DNA from: Fervidifonticultor_A tertius
Lineage (GTDB): Bacteria > Sysuimicrobiota > Sysuimicrobiia > Sysuimicrobiales > Humicultoraceae
Direction: 5' to 3'
Assembly: GCA_031459235.1 (NCBI GenBank)
Contig: JAVKIY010000006.1
Location: 3,213-67,212 of the forward strand
DNA: 64,000 nt
The translations under genes were made by a program, and so were the position numbers. The notes beneath the pieces are model-generated. The model was not told where the DNA came from. It searched no databases and saw only the letters and a program-made list of their open reading frames with translations. Positions 16,087 through 24,899 of the stretch are shown piece by piece. Every line of letters begins with the position of its first letter. Position 1 is the stretch's first letter.

Positions 16087-17045
16087 TGACCCGCCTGCCC
16101 GTGCCGGTGCTCGACGCGCACGCGCACTTCCCGGTGCGACGGGCCGGCGGCGACGATCCGGCGCGCACGGCCTACGTCGGCCGTTTCGGCCGGCAGAAGT
16201 GGGAGCTGATCCAACGCCACCTGGCCGCCGACCAGGAAGCCTGGCGCCGCGCGTGGGGGTTCCCGGCACCCGAGCCGCCCGGCGAAGACGCGGAGATGGC
16301 GGCGCGCTGGGCCCACGAGGTCGAGCGCCACGGCCTGGTCCGCGTGGTCTTCCTCACCGGGGGCGGCAACGACCGCCTCGCCGCGACGGTGCGCGCGCAC
16401 CCGGGCAAGTTCATCGGGTTCGCCCACCACGACCCCTTCGTCCCGGGCGCGGCCGCGGAGCTGGAGCGCGCGGTGACGGAGCTTGGCCTGAGCGGCTACA
16501 AGATCGTCGCACCGCACCACCGCGAGCCCCTGAACGACGAGCGCCTCTACCCGCTGTGGGAGACGGCCGAGCGCCTGGGCGTCCCAGTGCTCATCCACTT
16601 CGGGCCGCTGCGCTACGAGGGCGTCGTGGCCGGTCCGAACATCAGCCCACTGGTGCTGCAGGACGTCGCGCGCGCGTTCCCGGGCGTGCCCTTCATCGTG
16701 CCCCACTTCGGGTGCGGCTACCCGCGTGAGCTGCTGCACCTGATGTGGGTGTGCGGGAACGTCTACGTGGACACCTCGGGCAGCAACGAGTGGATCCGGT
16801 GGATGCCCTACGAGCTCACGATCAAGAGCCTGTTCCGCAAGTTCCTGGAGACCGCCGGGCCGCAGCGCGTGTTGTTCGGCACCGACTCGTCGTGGTTCCC
16901 GCGCGGGTTCGCGCACACCTACCTCGAGGTCCAGTTCCGCGCGTGCCAGGAGATCGGCGTGCCCGAGGCCGACCTGCGGCTGATCTTCGCGGGGAATGCC
17001 GCGCGGCTGCTGGGCGTGGCCGTGCCGGGCGACGACGTCGCCTAG
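16086..17045 (+). CDS. Amidohydrolase family 2 protein (TIM-barrel metal hydrolase)
   Basis: 319 residues. The HxH metal motif is in VLDAHAHF (residues 8-15), further ligands are expected from VLIHFG and VPHFGCGYP, and the catalytic Asp is in LFGTDSSWFPRG. This is the PF04909 pattern of decarboxylases and lactonases (ACMSD, 2-pyrone-4,6-dicarboxylate lactonase and relatives). Its translational coupling to sugar-type permeases suggests that it acts on the imported solute or a derivative, for instance a lactone. Its stop codon shares the palindrome CTAG (17042-17045) with the stop of the convergent acyl-CoA synthetase gene. Confidence 0.82.
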   Translation: MTRLPVPVLDAHAHFPVRRAGGDDPARTAYVGRFGRQKWELIQRHLAADQEAWRRAWGFPAPEPPGEDAEMAARWAHEVERHGLVRVVFLTGGGNDRLAATVRAHPGKFIGFAHHDPFVPGAAAELERAVTELGLSGYKIVAPHHREPLNDERLYPLWETAERLGVPVLIHFGPLRYEGVVAGPNISPLVLQDVARAFPGVPFIVPHFGCGYPRELLHLMWVCGNVYVDTSGSNEWIRWMPYELTIKSLFRKFLETAGPQRVLFGTDSSWFPRGFAHTYLEVQFRACQEIGVPEADLRLIFAGNAARLLGVAVPGDDVA

Positions 17046-19192
17046 ACGCCGTCCGCGGGCGGCGCGGCCGGCGCGTGGGGGTGCGCGAGGGCATCCGCGG
17101 CGACGCAGCCCCGCTCGCGCACGATCAACGGGTTGACCTCGATCGACGCCAGGTCCTCGGCCATCGCCATGGCCAGGTGGGACACCCGGCTCGCGGCCAG
17201 CGCGGCCGCATCCAGGTCCAGGGCGCCCTGCGCGGCGGCGTCCCGCAGGGCCGGGCCGGCCCGCAGTCCCTCGAGCATCGCGCGCACGCGCCCGGGGTCG
17301 GCGGGCGCGAGCGCCAGCGCGACGTCGCGCAAGGCCTCGGCCCAGACGCCGCCCAACCCGACCGCCAGCACGGGTCCGAACTGCGGGTCCACGCGCGTGC
17401 CGACGAGCAGCTCGACGCCGCGTGCCATGGCCTGCACCATGACCCCCAGGCGGCGCGCGCCCTCGGGCAGCGGCGCCGACGCGAGCGCATCGTAGGCCCG
17501 CGCCACCTCGTCCGCGGTGCGCAGGTCCAGCCGCACGAGCCCCCAGGCGGCCTTGTGCGCCAGCCCGGCGGCGGCGGCCTTGGCGACCACGGGATAGCCG
17601 ATGCGCTCCGCGGCCGCGACCGCCGCCTCGCGCGAGGCGACCACGGCGAACCGCGCCACCTCGATTCCCGCGGCCTCGAGCAACCGGTACGCCTCCGCCT
17701 CGGCGAGCGCGCCGCTTCCGCCGCGCGCCAGCGCGCGCACCTCGGCCGGCACCCGGACCGCGCCGATCTCCGGCGCCCGCGCGCTCGCCCCGCCCGCGGC
17801 AGGCCGCGGCACGGTCACGCCGCGCAGCGCCGCGAGCGCGGTCAGGTCGTTGAGGAACGGCACCGGGCTCGTCGCGACCTCTTCGCGCCAGTAGCCGGAC
17901 AGGCCCTCGGGGATGCTGGAGATCACCACGAGTTGCTTCGTCGTGTGCGCGTGGCGCGCGACGAAGCGCCGAATCAGCCGCTGGTGCGCCGGGCTGCCGC
18001 CTTTCTTCTTGAGGTGGATGACCAGCGCGATCACCCCGACGTCGGGGTCGGCGTCGAGCGCGTCCACCACGTGCGCGAACAGCGCCTCGTCCTCGATGGC
18101 CGCGGCGGTCACGTCCAGCGGATTGTCGGCGACGCTGATGCTCGGGATCAGCCGCGACAGGCGCTCGCGTGTCGCCGCCGAGAGGTCGGCCAGCCGCACC
18201 CCGGCGCGGTCGGCCAGGTCGGCCACCAGCGCCTTGATGCCGCCGGAGATCGTGATCGCGACCAGGCCGCCCCGCGCCCCAAAGCGGCGGCGGCCGTGGA
18301 AGGCCAGGTGGTCGGCGAAGCCGGAGATCGTGGAGGCGACGTCGATGCCGGCGTCGCGGCAGACCGCGTCGAACACCTCGGCGGAGCCGGCGAGCCCGGC
18401 GGTGTGCGTGCGCACCGCATCCGCGCCGCGCGTCGATCGGCCGAGCTTGAGCGCGACCAGGTGCTTCCCGGCCGCCCGCGCGCGCGCGGCGGTCGCGAGG
18501 AAACGCCGGCCGTCGCGCACCGTCTCGAGCACCAGCCCGATCACGCGGGTCTCGTGGTCGCCGGCCAGATAGTCGAGGCAGGTGTCGGTGTCCAGTCCCT
18601 CCTCGTTGCCCGTGGAGACGAGGAGGCTGAAGCCCAGACCGATCTGCGTGCCGTACTCCATCGTGGAGATCAGGATGCCGGCGCTCTGCGAGATCACGGC
18701 GACCGGGCCAGATCGCAGGTCCTCGGGCACGCTCCTCGGCGGAATCGCGATCGCGGGGACACGGCCGCGCACGTTGAGAAACCCGATCGCGTTGGGCCCG
18801 AGCAGGTGCACGCCGCCCGCGCGCGCGGCCTCGCCTGCCCGCGCCTGCAGCGCGCGGCCGGCCGGCCCCAGCTCGGCGAACCCCGCGGTCACGACCACGG
18901 CACCGCCGACGCCCGCGCGGCCGCAGTCGGCCAGCACCTCGGGGACGATCTGTGGCGGCGTCAGCACCATGGCCAGGTCCACGCGCGCCGGCAGCGCCGC
19001 GAGGGAAGGGTAACAGCGCTCGCCGAGCACCTCGTCGCGGTTCGGGTTCACCGGGTAGATCGCGCCCGGGTACCCGCGCGCACGCAGGGTGACCAGCAGG
19101 TCGCGCGCCAGTCCCGGCGTCTCCGAGGCGCCGACGACCGCGATGGCCGCCGGCGCGAAGAGCCGGTCGAGCCCGACGGGCGCGCCGGCCAT
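17042..19192 (-). CDS. Acyl-CoA synthetase, NDP-forming (acetate--CoA ligase, ADP-forming type)
   Basis: 716-residue fusion of the alpha and beta parts of an NDP-forming acyl-CoA synthetase. Order: CoA-binding Rossmann domain (AIAVVGASETPG, near residue 15), succinyl-CoA-ligase-like domains with a THTAGLAGS segment where the phosphohistidine loop is expected, then a C-terminal ATP-grasp domain (from about residue 495, with GYPVVAKAAAAGLAHKA). The enzyme makes acyl-CoA from an organic acid with ATP or GTP, or runs in reverse. Its ATG at 19192 overlaps the stop of the upstream enolase-superfamily gene (TGATGG), so the two are co-translated and may convert a sugar acid to a CoA ester. Confidence 0.88.
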   Translation of the reverse strand: MAGAPVGLDRLFAPAAIAVVGASETPGLARDLLVTLRARGYPGAIYPVNPNRDEVLGERCYPSLAALPARVDLAMVLTPPQIVPEVLADCGRAGVGGAVVVTAGFAELGPAGRALQARAGEAARAGGVHLLGPNAIGFLNVRGRVPAIAIPPRSVPEDLRSGPVAVISQSAGILISTMEYGTQIGLGFSLLVSTGNEEGLDTDTCLDYLAGDHETRVIGLVLETVRDGRRFLATAARARAAGKHLVALKLGRSTRGADAVRTHTAGLAGSAEVFDAVCRDAGIDVASTISGFADHLAFHGRRRFGARGGLVAITISGGIKALVADLADRAGVRLADLSAATRERLSRLIPSISVADNPLDVTAAAIEDEALFAHVVDALDADPDVGVIALVIHLKKKGGSPAHQRLIRRFVARHAHTTKQLVVISSIPEGLSGYWREEVATSPVPFLNDLTALAALRGVTVPRPAAGGASARAPEIGAVRVPAEVRALARGGSGALAEAEAYRLLEAAGIEVARFAVVASREAAVAAAERIGYPVVAKAAAAGLAHKAAWGLVRLDLRTADEVARAYDALASAPLPEGARRLGVMVQAMARGVELLVGTRVDPQFGPVLAVGLGGVWAEALRDVALALAPADPGRVRAMLEGLRAGPALRDAAAQGALDLDAAALAASRVSHLAMAMAEDLASIEVNPLIVRERGCVAADALAHPHAPAAPPADGV

Positions 19193-20361
19193 CAGGGGCG
19201 GACCGTGAACGCGGCCTCGGTGAGCGGCCCGATGCGCTCGGTGTCCACCTCGACCCCGAGCCCTGGGCCGCCCGGGACGGTGAACAGACCGCGCGCCGGC
19301 AGCAGCGGCTCGCGCAGCACGGCATCGCGCAGCGGGTTGTCGCTGACGTCGAACTCGATCCAGTCGAGGTCGGGCGCGGGCAGACTGACCGCCGAGGCCG
19401 TGGCCGCGCGTGCGTGCAGCGAGGCCGCCACGAGCAACCCGGTGCCCCAGCCCGTGGGGCAGTACCGGAACCCGAAGCGCGCCGCCTGGTCCGCGGCCGC
19501 GACCGCCTCGCTGATGCCGCCGACGGCCGCCACGCTCGGCTGGACGATGTGGAGCGCCCGCGCCTCCAGCAACGGCAGGAACGCCTGGCTGGAGGGCAGG
19601 TCCTGGCCGCCCGCGGTCCACATGCCGGTGGCCGCGGCGAGCGCACGGTAGCCCTCGACGTCGTCGATCGGGATCGGCTCCTCGAACCAGTAGGTGCCCA
19701 ACGCCGCGAGCCCGCGCGCCATCTGCAGCGCGGTGCGCAGCGGGTAGCCCGAGTTCGCATCGGTGCAGAGCATGACGCCGTCGGGGAGGGCGTGCCGGAT
19801 CGCCTCCACATGCGCCAGGTCGCGCTCGGGGCTGAGCCCGCCCACCTTTACTTTCACCCCGCGGAAGCCGGCCGCCGCGTGGCCCCGCGCCTCGTCCACG
19901 CGCGGGGCGGGGTCGTCGGCCTCCGCCGGGTAGAACACCGCGGTCGCCACAGCCGGAAACGACGCCCCTGGCCGGGCGCCGAGCAGCCCGCAGACCGGCT
20001 GCCCGAGCAGCCGACCGCGCAGGTCCCACAGCGCGACGTCGATCGCGCTGATGCCGCGGATGGCGCCGGTCCCCATCCCGCGGCTCGCGCGGCGCATCGT
20101 GAGGTTCAGGTCGCGCACCGCGAGCGCCTCACCGCCCAGCAGCGCCGGCGCCAGCACCGTGCGCACGTGCTCGAGGATCGGCTCGGACGGGCTGCCCAGC
20201 GCCGGAAACGTCTCGCCCCAGCCGCTCGTGCCGCCCGCGTCCACGCGCACCAGCACCGCGGTGCGGTGGGTGTGACTGCCGCGCACCGCGGACGCCGAGA
20301 ACGACCGGGCAACCGGAGCCTTGAGGAAGAACGCGGAGACCGCGGTGATGCGGGCGCTCAT
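19192..20361 (-). CDS. Mandelate racemase/muconate lactonizing enzyme superfamily protein, atypical active site
   Basis: 389 residues with the enolase-superfamily capping domain and modified TIM barrel. The K-x-K motif (Lys170, Lys172 in RGVKVKVGG), the first metal ligand Asp201 (TDAN) and the second in WFEEP (Glu228) are present. The third ligand position, usually Glu in G-E, is Gln253 in AGGQDLP, and the region that normally carries the His general base reads CPTGWGTG (301-308), with no histidine. Glucarate dehydratase uses Asn as third ligand, so metal binding is still possible. I infer a sugar-acid dehydratase-like enzyme or a diverged relative. An upstream in-frame ATG at 20382 is an alternative start; neither has a good ribosome-binding site. 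Confidence 0.8.
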   Translation of the reverse strand: MSARITAVSAFFLKAPVARSFSASAVRGSHTHRTAVLVRVDAGGTSGWGETFPALGSPSEPILEHVRTVLAPALLGGEALAVRDLNLTMRRASRGMGTGAIRGISAIDVALWDLRGRLLGQPVCGLLGARPGASFPAVATAVFYPAEADDPAPRVDEARGHAAAGFRGVKVKVGGLSPERDLAHVEAIRHALPDGVMLCTDANSGYPLRTALQMARGLAALGTYWFEEPIPIDDVEGYRALAAATGMWTAGGQDLPSSQAFLPLLEARALHIVQPSVAAVGGISEAVAAADQAARFGFRYCPTGWGTGLLVAASLHARAATASAVSLPAPDLDWIEFDVSDNPLRDAVLREPLLPARGLFTVPGGPGLGVEVDTERIGPLTEAAFTVRP

Positions 20362-20406
20362 GGACGCGTCGGTGTCGATCATACCACGTTGTCTATGGCC
20401 GATTCC

Positions 20407-20427
20407 GCGGGGCGCTAGTCGCCCCGC
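20407..20427. other. Hairpin in divergent intergenic region
   Basis: GCGGGGCG, 5-base loop, CGCCCCGC: an 8-bp perfect inverted repeat between two divergent genes (starts at 20361 minus and 20465 plus). No U-tract follows. It could be an operator shared by both genes or an mRNA leader structure. Confidence 0.3.
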
Positions 20428-20464
20428 CAAAGGGCGCGACCGACGGAGGTCGAACTCTTCCTCC

Positions 20465-21256
20465 ATGTTCGCCAACCCCGTGAAGGATCGTCTCCGGCAG
20501 GGACTTCCGTCGGTCGGCAACTGGATCAGCCTCCCCTCGGCGCCCGTCGTCGAGGTCATCTCGGCGTACCAGCCCGACTGGCTCGTCTTCGACACCGAGC
20601 ACGGCCCGGCGGGCTGGGAGCTGGTGGAGGACCTGGCACGCGCCACCGGGGGCACCGGGATTGTCCCCATGGTGCGCATCGTCAACAGCGACCCCGGGTT
20701 GTTCAAGCAGGCGTTCGACCGCGGCGCGTTCGGCGTGGTCGTGCCGATGGTGAGCACGCCGGAGCAGGCGCGGGCCGCGGTGGCGTGGTCGAAGTACCCG
20801 CCCGAGGGCGTCCGCGGGGTGGCGGGCAGCCGGGTGAACCGCTACGGGCTCGACCTGCCCGAGTACTTCGCGCGCTGGAACGAGCTGGTGCTCGTGGTGC
20901 TCCAGGTCGAGACCCCGGAGGCGCTCGAGCACGTGGACGCGCTCGCGGCCACGCCCGGCGTGGACGTCCTGTTCGTGGGGCCCAACGATCTCTCGGCCAG
21001 CCTCGGGGTGTTCCGGCAGTTCGACCACCCCACGTTCCGGCGTGCCCTCGACCGCGTGCTGGCGGCGACCGCGCGCCGGGGGATCGCCGCCGGCTACATG
21101 GCGAGCACCGCGGACGAGGTGTTGCAGCGGATCGACGAGGGGTTCCGCTTCGTCTCCGCCGGAAGCGATGCGCGCATGCTGGCGGGCGCCGCGGCGGCCA
21201 CGTACAAGAAGATCCGGGACGGGCTCGCCGAGCGGAAGATCGCGGCGCGTGCCTAG
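20465..21256 (+). CDS. HpcH/HpaI aldolase/citrate lyase family protein
   Basis: 263-residue class II (metal-dependent) aldolase of the HpaI/GarL group. Recognisable features: VFDTEHGP after the second strand, MVRIVNSDP with the substrate-binding Arg, GVVVPMVSTPEQA, and FVGPNDLSASLG near residues 173-184. These enzymes cleave or make 2-keto-3-deoxy acids (pyruvate or oxaloacetate donors). It stands divergent to the enolase-superfamily/acyl-CoA synthetase pair, and a dehydratase plus aldolase would form a short sugar-acid route. The start is chosen at the ATG after GGAGG (20445-20449), though spacing is long. Confidence 0.85.
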   Translation: MFANPVKDRLRQGLPSVGNWISLPSAPVVEVISAYQPDWLVFDTEHGPAGWELVEDLARATGGTGIVPMVRIVNSDPGLFKQAFDRGAFGVVVPMVSTPEQARAAVAWSKYPPEGVRGVAGSRVNRYGLDLPEYFARWNELVLVVLQVETPEALEHVDALAATPGVDVLFVGPNDLSASLGVFRQFDHPTFRRALDRVLAATARRGIAAGYMASTADEVLQRIDEGFRFVSAGSDARMLAGAAAATYKKIRDGLAERKIAARA

Positions 21257-21320
21257 CGCGGCCGTGCCGCGGGCGGCGGCGCCGAGGCAGGCCGCGCAGC
21301 GGGGACGGGCGGCGCCGCGT

Positions 21321-21452
21321 TTACGGCCGCCGGCGGTGGCGCTCGCGGATGAGGCGCAGGAGCGCGGCGTAGGCGACGAAGGCGCTCACGAGGATCGCCG
21401 CGACGGCCAGCACGAGCCCGGCGGCGAGCAGGAACGAGAAGCCCTCGGGCAT
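21321..21452 (-). CDS. Small single-span membrane protein (43 residues)
   Basis: A short gene on the minus strand. The ATG at 21452 has GGGAGG five bases upstream, better than many long genes here. The product starts MPEGFSFLLAAGLVLAVAA, continues hydrophobic through ILVSAFVAYAALL, then has a positively charged tail RLIRERHRRRP, so it is a single membrane helix with the C-terminus inside. No family is recognised. Small helix-plus-basic-tail proteins of this kind can be subunits or modulators of transporters or respiratory complexes; here it diverges from the creatininase/peptide importer operon at 21509. Confidence 0.6.
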   Translation of the reverse strand: MPEGFSFLLAAGLVLAVAAILVSAFVAYAALLRLIRERHRRRP

Positions 21453-21508
21453 ACACCCTCCCGGTCGGGTATTCCCCGATCGGCGCACCACCACTCCTGG
21501 AGGCCGCC

Positions 21509-22312
21509 ATGGTCACGCTCGGCGAGGCGAAGGACCCCTACTACCTGCCCCATCTGACCTGGCCGGAGGTCGCCGATCACCTCCGTCGGTCCACGACGGC
21601 CATCCTGCCCTTCGGGGCGCTCGAGCAGCATGGCCCGGCGCTACCGCTGGGCACCGACACCCTCGGCGTCATCGCGGTCGCGCGCGCCGCGGCCCGGGAG
21701 ACGGGCGCCCTGGTCGTCCCGGTGGTGTTCCCCGGCCTCTCGTCGCACCACATGGGCTTCCCGGGCACGGTCACGCTCGGCGAGGAGACCTTCGCGCGGG
21801 TGGTCATGGACGCCGCGGCGTCGCTGGCGCGGCACGGGTTCCGGCGGCTCGTGCTCAGCAACGGTCACGGCGGCAACGAGGCCACGCTGGGCTATCTAGC
21901 CTACCGCATCACGCGGGAGACGCCGGCGCACGCGATGCTGTTCGGCATCGCCGAGCTCCGCAAGATCTACCTGACCGCGGAGATCGACAAGCTCGACATC
22001 CACGCCGGCATCGGCGAGACCTCGTCGATGCTCTACCAGCAGCCGGCGCTGGTACGGCGCGAGGCCATCGAGCGGCCGCGGATGCGGCTCGACCCGTGGC
22101 GCGAGCGGCTGCTGGGGCGCGTGCGGGAGGATCCGTCCCTGCTACGCTACGTCACGCTGGGGCTGCCGGCCGTGCACGAGTGCTCCTCCAACGGCTGCAT
22201 CACCTACGGCGACCCCGCGCGCGCGTCCGTGGAGCGCGGGAAGGAGCTCTTCGACGCCTTCGTGGCCGCGCTCGCCGCCTTCATCAAGGCCTGGGAGGAG
22301 GCGACCGCCTGA
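21509..22312 (+). CDS. Creatininase-family amidohydrolase
   Basis: 267 residues. Complete metal site of the creatininase family: ALEQHGPALPLGTD (Glu, His and Asp ligands) near residues 38-51 and LSNGHGGNEAT near 115. Family members open cyclic amides (creatinine amidohydrolase, FAPy deformylase, MftE-like). The start has GGAGG eight bases upstream. It is the first gene of a seven-gene operon with a peptide-type importer and a second, metal-site-deficient creatininase-like gene at 27458. Substrate is not predictable. Confidence 0.88.
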   Translation: MVTLGEAKDPYYLPHLTWPEVADHLRRSTTAILPFGALEQHGPALPLGTDTLGVIAVARAAARETGALVVPVVFPGLSSHHMGFPGTVTLGEETFARVVMDAAASLARHGFRRLVLSNGHGGNEATLGYLAYRITRETPAHAMLFGIAELRKIYLTAEIDKLDIHAGIGETSSMLYQQPALVRREAIERPRMRLDPWRERLLGRVREDPSLLRYVTLGLPAVHECSSNGCITYGDPARASVERGKELFDAFVAALAAFIKAWEEATA

Positions 22313-22357
22313 GAGAGGAACCGGCCGTGGACGGCGAACTGTAGCATGCTAAGGGAG

Positions 22358-22377
22358 GCGCGCCGGCTACGGCGCGC
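22358..22377 (+). other. GC hairpin in the leader of a binding-protein gene
   Basis: GCGCGCCG, loop GCTA, CGGCGCGC ends 14 bases before the ATG at 22392 and just ahead of its ribosome-binding site (GGGGGG). It might modulate translation or mRNA stability. It lacks a U-tract. Confidence 0.35.
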
Positions 22378-22391
22378 ACAGGGGGGTTGCG

Positions 22392-23924
22392 ATGACGCAA
22401 AGCATGCGGTGGTGGACGGTCGTGGCGTGCGCGGTGACCGTGGCGGTGGCCGCGGGGGCGGCGGGCCCGCCGGCGGCGGGCGCGCCGGCGCGCGATGTGC
22501 TCCGGCTCTCGGTCCGCACGACGGTGGTCGGGCTGGACCCGAAGTTCGAGACGGCGAGCACAGTCGGGTTCATCAACTCGAACGTCCTCGAGTCCCTGGT
22601 GACCACCGACTTCGACGGCAAGACGATCCTGCCGCAGCTCGCCACCGAGTGGCGCGCGGAGACGGGGTCGAGCTGGGTGTTCCGGCTGCGGCCCAACGTC
22701 CGGTTCCACGACGGGACGCCGTTCAACGCACAGGCGGTGAAGTTCAGCCTGGAGCGGATGGCCGACGCGGAGTCGGTCCACCGGGGCGACTTCGCGTGGC
22801 TCCAGTCCGTCGAGGTGGTCGACCCGCTCACCGTGCGCATCCGCAGCAAGTTCCCCTACGCCCCGATGCTGAGCGCGCTCGCGTTCTACCAGCCGTATAT
22901 CGTGAGCCCCACGGCCGTCCAGCAGATGGGCACCCAGTTCGGCCAGAAGCCGGTGGGCACCGGCCCGTTCAAGTACGAGAGCCACGTGCCGCGTCAGCGC
23001 ACGATCATGGTGCGCAACGACGACTACTGGGGCCCCAAGGCGAAGGTCTCGCGCGCCGAGTGGATCATCGTGGTGGAGGAGAACGCGCGGCTGGCGGCGC
23101 TGCTGTCGGGCGAGCTCGACATCCTGACCATCATCGAACCGTCGATCATGCAGGCGCTGGCGACACGTCCGCAGTTCGCGGTGCTGCGCGGGCCGGACGA
23201 CCTGGTGGACCGCGTGGGGTTCAACGCGCGGAAGCGGCCGTTCGACGACGTGCGCGTGCGGCGCGCGCTGATCCACGGCGTCAACCGGATGCAGATGATC
23301 GCGACGATCTTCGGGGGCGTCGGCGTGGCCTACGACCCACCGCTGGCGCCGGGCATCTGGGGCTACGACCCGCAGACGATGGGACGGCTCAGCTACCCCT
23401 ACGACCCGAACAAGGCCCGCGCGCTGCTGGCTGAGGCCGGGTTCCCCAACGGGTTCCGGACGACGTTCACCATCATCAACCGCCCCGACCACAGGCAGAT
23501 CGGCGAGGTCATCCAGGCCGACCTCAAGCAGATCGGCGTGGAGGTCGCGCTCCGCGCGCTCGACTTCGCCACCGTCTCGCAGTCCACCCGACAGGGCGAG
23601 CACGACATGTACATCATCGGCACCTACGGCGTGGGCGATCCGGACCGGGTGCTCCCGGAGTTCGAGTCGGCCAACTTCAACGTCCGCAACCGCAACTTCT
23701 GGGCCGACCCCGAGGTGGACCGGCTGATCCTGGCCCAGCGACAGGAGCTTGACACCCAGAAGCGCCTGGCCCTCGTCCGCCAGGCCGCGGCCAAGATCCG
23801 CGAGGCGGCCCCGGAGTTCGCGCTGCGATGGCGCCGCGCGGTCTTGGCGATTAACAAGGATGTGGTCGGCTACCGGGTGCACCCGCAGAAGTGGTACGTG
23901 CGCGACACGTCGGTCGGACGGTAG
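22392..23924 (+). CDS. Peptide-type ABC substrate-binding protein (SBP_bac_5)
   Basis: 510-residue DppA/OppA-class binding protein. The N-terminal signal peptide (MTQSMRWWTVVACAVTVAVA, then an Ala/Gly-rich cleavage area) directs Sec export. The mature part contains FRLRPNVRFHDGTPFNAQ and VGTGPFKYES, both class hallmarks, and WYVRDTSV near the end. It supplies the permeases at 23979 and 24892. The ligand may be the substrate of the two flanking creatininase-family proteins or of the M20 hydrolase. Confidence 0.9.
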   Translation: MTQSMRWWTVVACAVTVAVAAGAAGPPAAGAPARDVLRLSVRTTVVGLDPKFETASTVGFINSNVLESLVTTDFDGKTILPQLATEWRAETGSSWVFRLRPNVRFHDGTPFNAQAVKFSLERMADAESVHRGDFAWLQSVEVVDPLTVRIRSKFPYAPMLSALAFYQPYIVSPTAVQQMGTQFGQKPVGTGPFKYESHVPRQRTIMVRNDDYWGPKAKVSRAEWIIVVEENARLAALLSGELDILTIIEPSIMQALATRPQFAVLRGPDDLVDRVGFNARKRPFDDVRVRRALIHGVNRMQMIATIFGGVGVAYDPPLAPGIWGYDPQTMGRLSYPYDPNKARALLAEAGFPNGFRTTFTIINRPDHRQIGEVIQADLKQIGVEVALRALDFATVSQSTRQGEHDMYIIGTYGVGDPDRVLPEFESANFNVRNRNFWADPEVDRLILAQRQELDTQKRLALVRQAAAKIREAAPEFALRWRRAVLAINKDVVGYRVHPQKWYVRDTSVGR

Positions 23925-23978
23925 CGCCGCCGCGGCGCGTCAGCCGGCTGTAGACGCCGGCAGGCCTGGGTCGCACCC

Positions 23979-24899
23979 GTGCTCCAGTACGTGCTCCGGC
24001 GGGTAGCCCACCTGGCGCTGGTCGCCGCCGGCGTCGTGGTCGTGACGTTCTCGATGCTCCACCTGATCCCCGGCGATCCGGCGCACGTGATCGCCGGGGA
24101 CTTCGCCACCCAGGAGAGCATCGAAGGGGTCCGGCGTCGCCTGGGGCTCGACCAGCCGCTGCCGGTCCAGTTCGCCCGGTACGTGGGCCGCCTGGCGCGC
24201 GGTGACCTGGGAGCGTCGTTCCGGAGCAACGTGCCGGTGACCCGCGAGCTCGGCCTGTCCTACCCGATCTCCGCGCAGCTCGCCGTGTACTCGCTCGCGC
24301 TGGCGACCGCGGTGGGCGTGCCGCTCGGCGTGGTGGCGGCCGTGCGGCGCGGCACGTTCGCCGACCTGGCGACGATGGTGGTCGCCATGGCGGGCCTGTC
24401 CATCCCCAGCTTCTGGCTCGGGCTCAATCTCATCCTGCTCTTCTCGGTCCGGCTGGGGTGGCTCCGCTCCATCTGGGGCGGGGCGCCGGCGGACTACATC
24501 CTGCCGTCGGTGACGCTGGCGATGTTCTCGCTCGCCCTGATCGCGCGCCAGACGCGCTCCAGCATGCTCGAGGTCCTCACGCAGGACTACATCCGCACGG
24601 CGCGGGCGAAGGGCCTGGCCGTGCGGGCAGTGTACTACCGCCACGCGCTGCTGAACGCGCTGATTCCGGTCCTCACCGTGATCGGCCTGAACTTCGGCTA
24701 CATCCTGGGCGGCACGGTGATCACGGAGTCCATCTTCTCGATGCGCGGCATGGGCACGCTGCTGGTGGCGTCGATCCTCGACCGCGACTACCCTATTGTC
24801 CAGGCCGGCATCCTGGTGCTCGCCCTCAACTTCGCGGTCATCAACCTCCTCACCGACCTGCTCTACGCGCTGATCGACCCACGCATCCGCTATGAATAG
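23979..24899 (+). CDS. Peptide-type ABC permease, DppB family
   Basis: 306-residue membrane permease from a GTG start. Features: N-terminal YVLRRVAHLALVAAGVVVV helix, a RRLGLDQPLPVQFARYVGRL segment, EAA loop YIRTARAKGLAVRAVYYRHA, and the terminal ALIDPRIRYE. The end overlaps the DppC gene by 8 bases. No ATPase gene is present in the operon. Confidence 0.92.
   Translation: MLQYVLRRVAHLALVAAGVVVVTFSMLHLIPGDPAHVIAGDFATQESIEGVRRRLGLDQPLPVQFARYVGRLARGDLGASFRSNVPVTRELGLSYPISAQLAVYSLALATAVGVPLGVVAAVRRGTFADLATMVVAMAGLSIPSFWLGLNLILLFSVRLGWLRSIWGGAPADYILPSVTLAMFSLALIARQTRSSMLEVLTQDYIRTARAKGLAVRAVYYRHALLNALIPVLTVIGLNFGYILGGTVITESIFSMRGMGTLLVASILDRDYPIVQAGILVLALNFAVINLLTDLLYALIDPRIRYE

Noticed and set aside
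16038..19811. Minus-strand frame of 1257 codons across several genes
   Set aside because: Overlaps the acyl-CoA synthetase in another phase and crosses a convergent junction; low-complexity Arg/Ala/Gly/Pro sequence.
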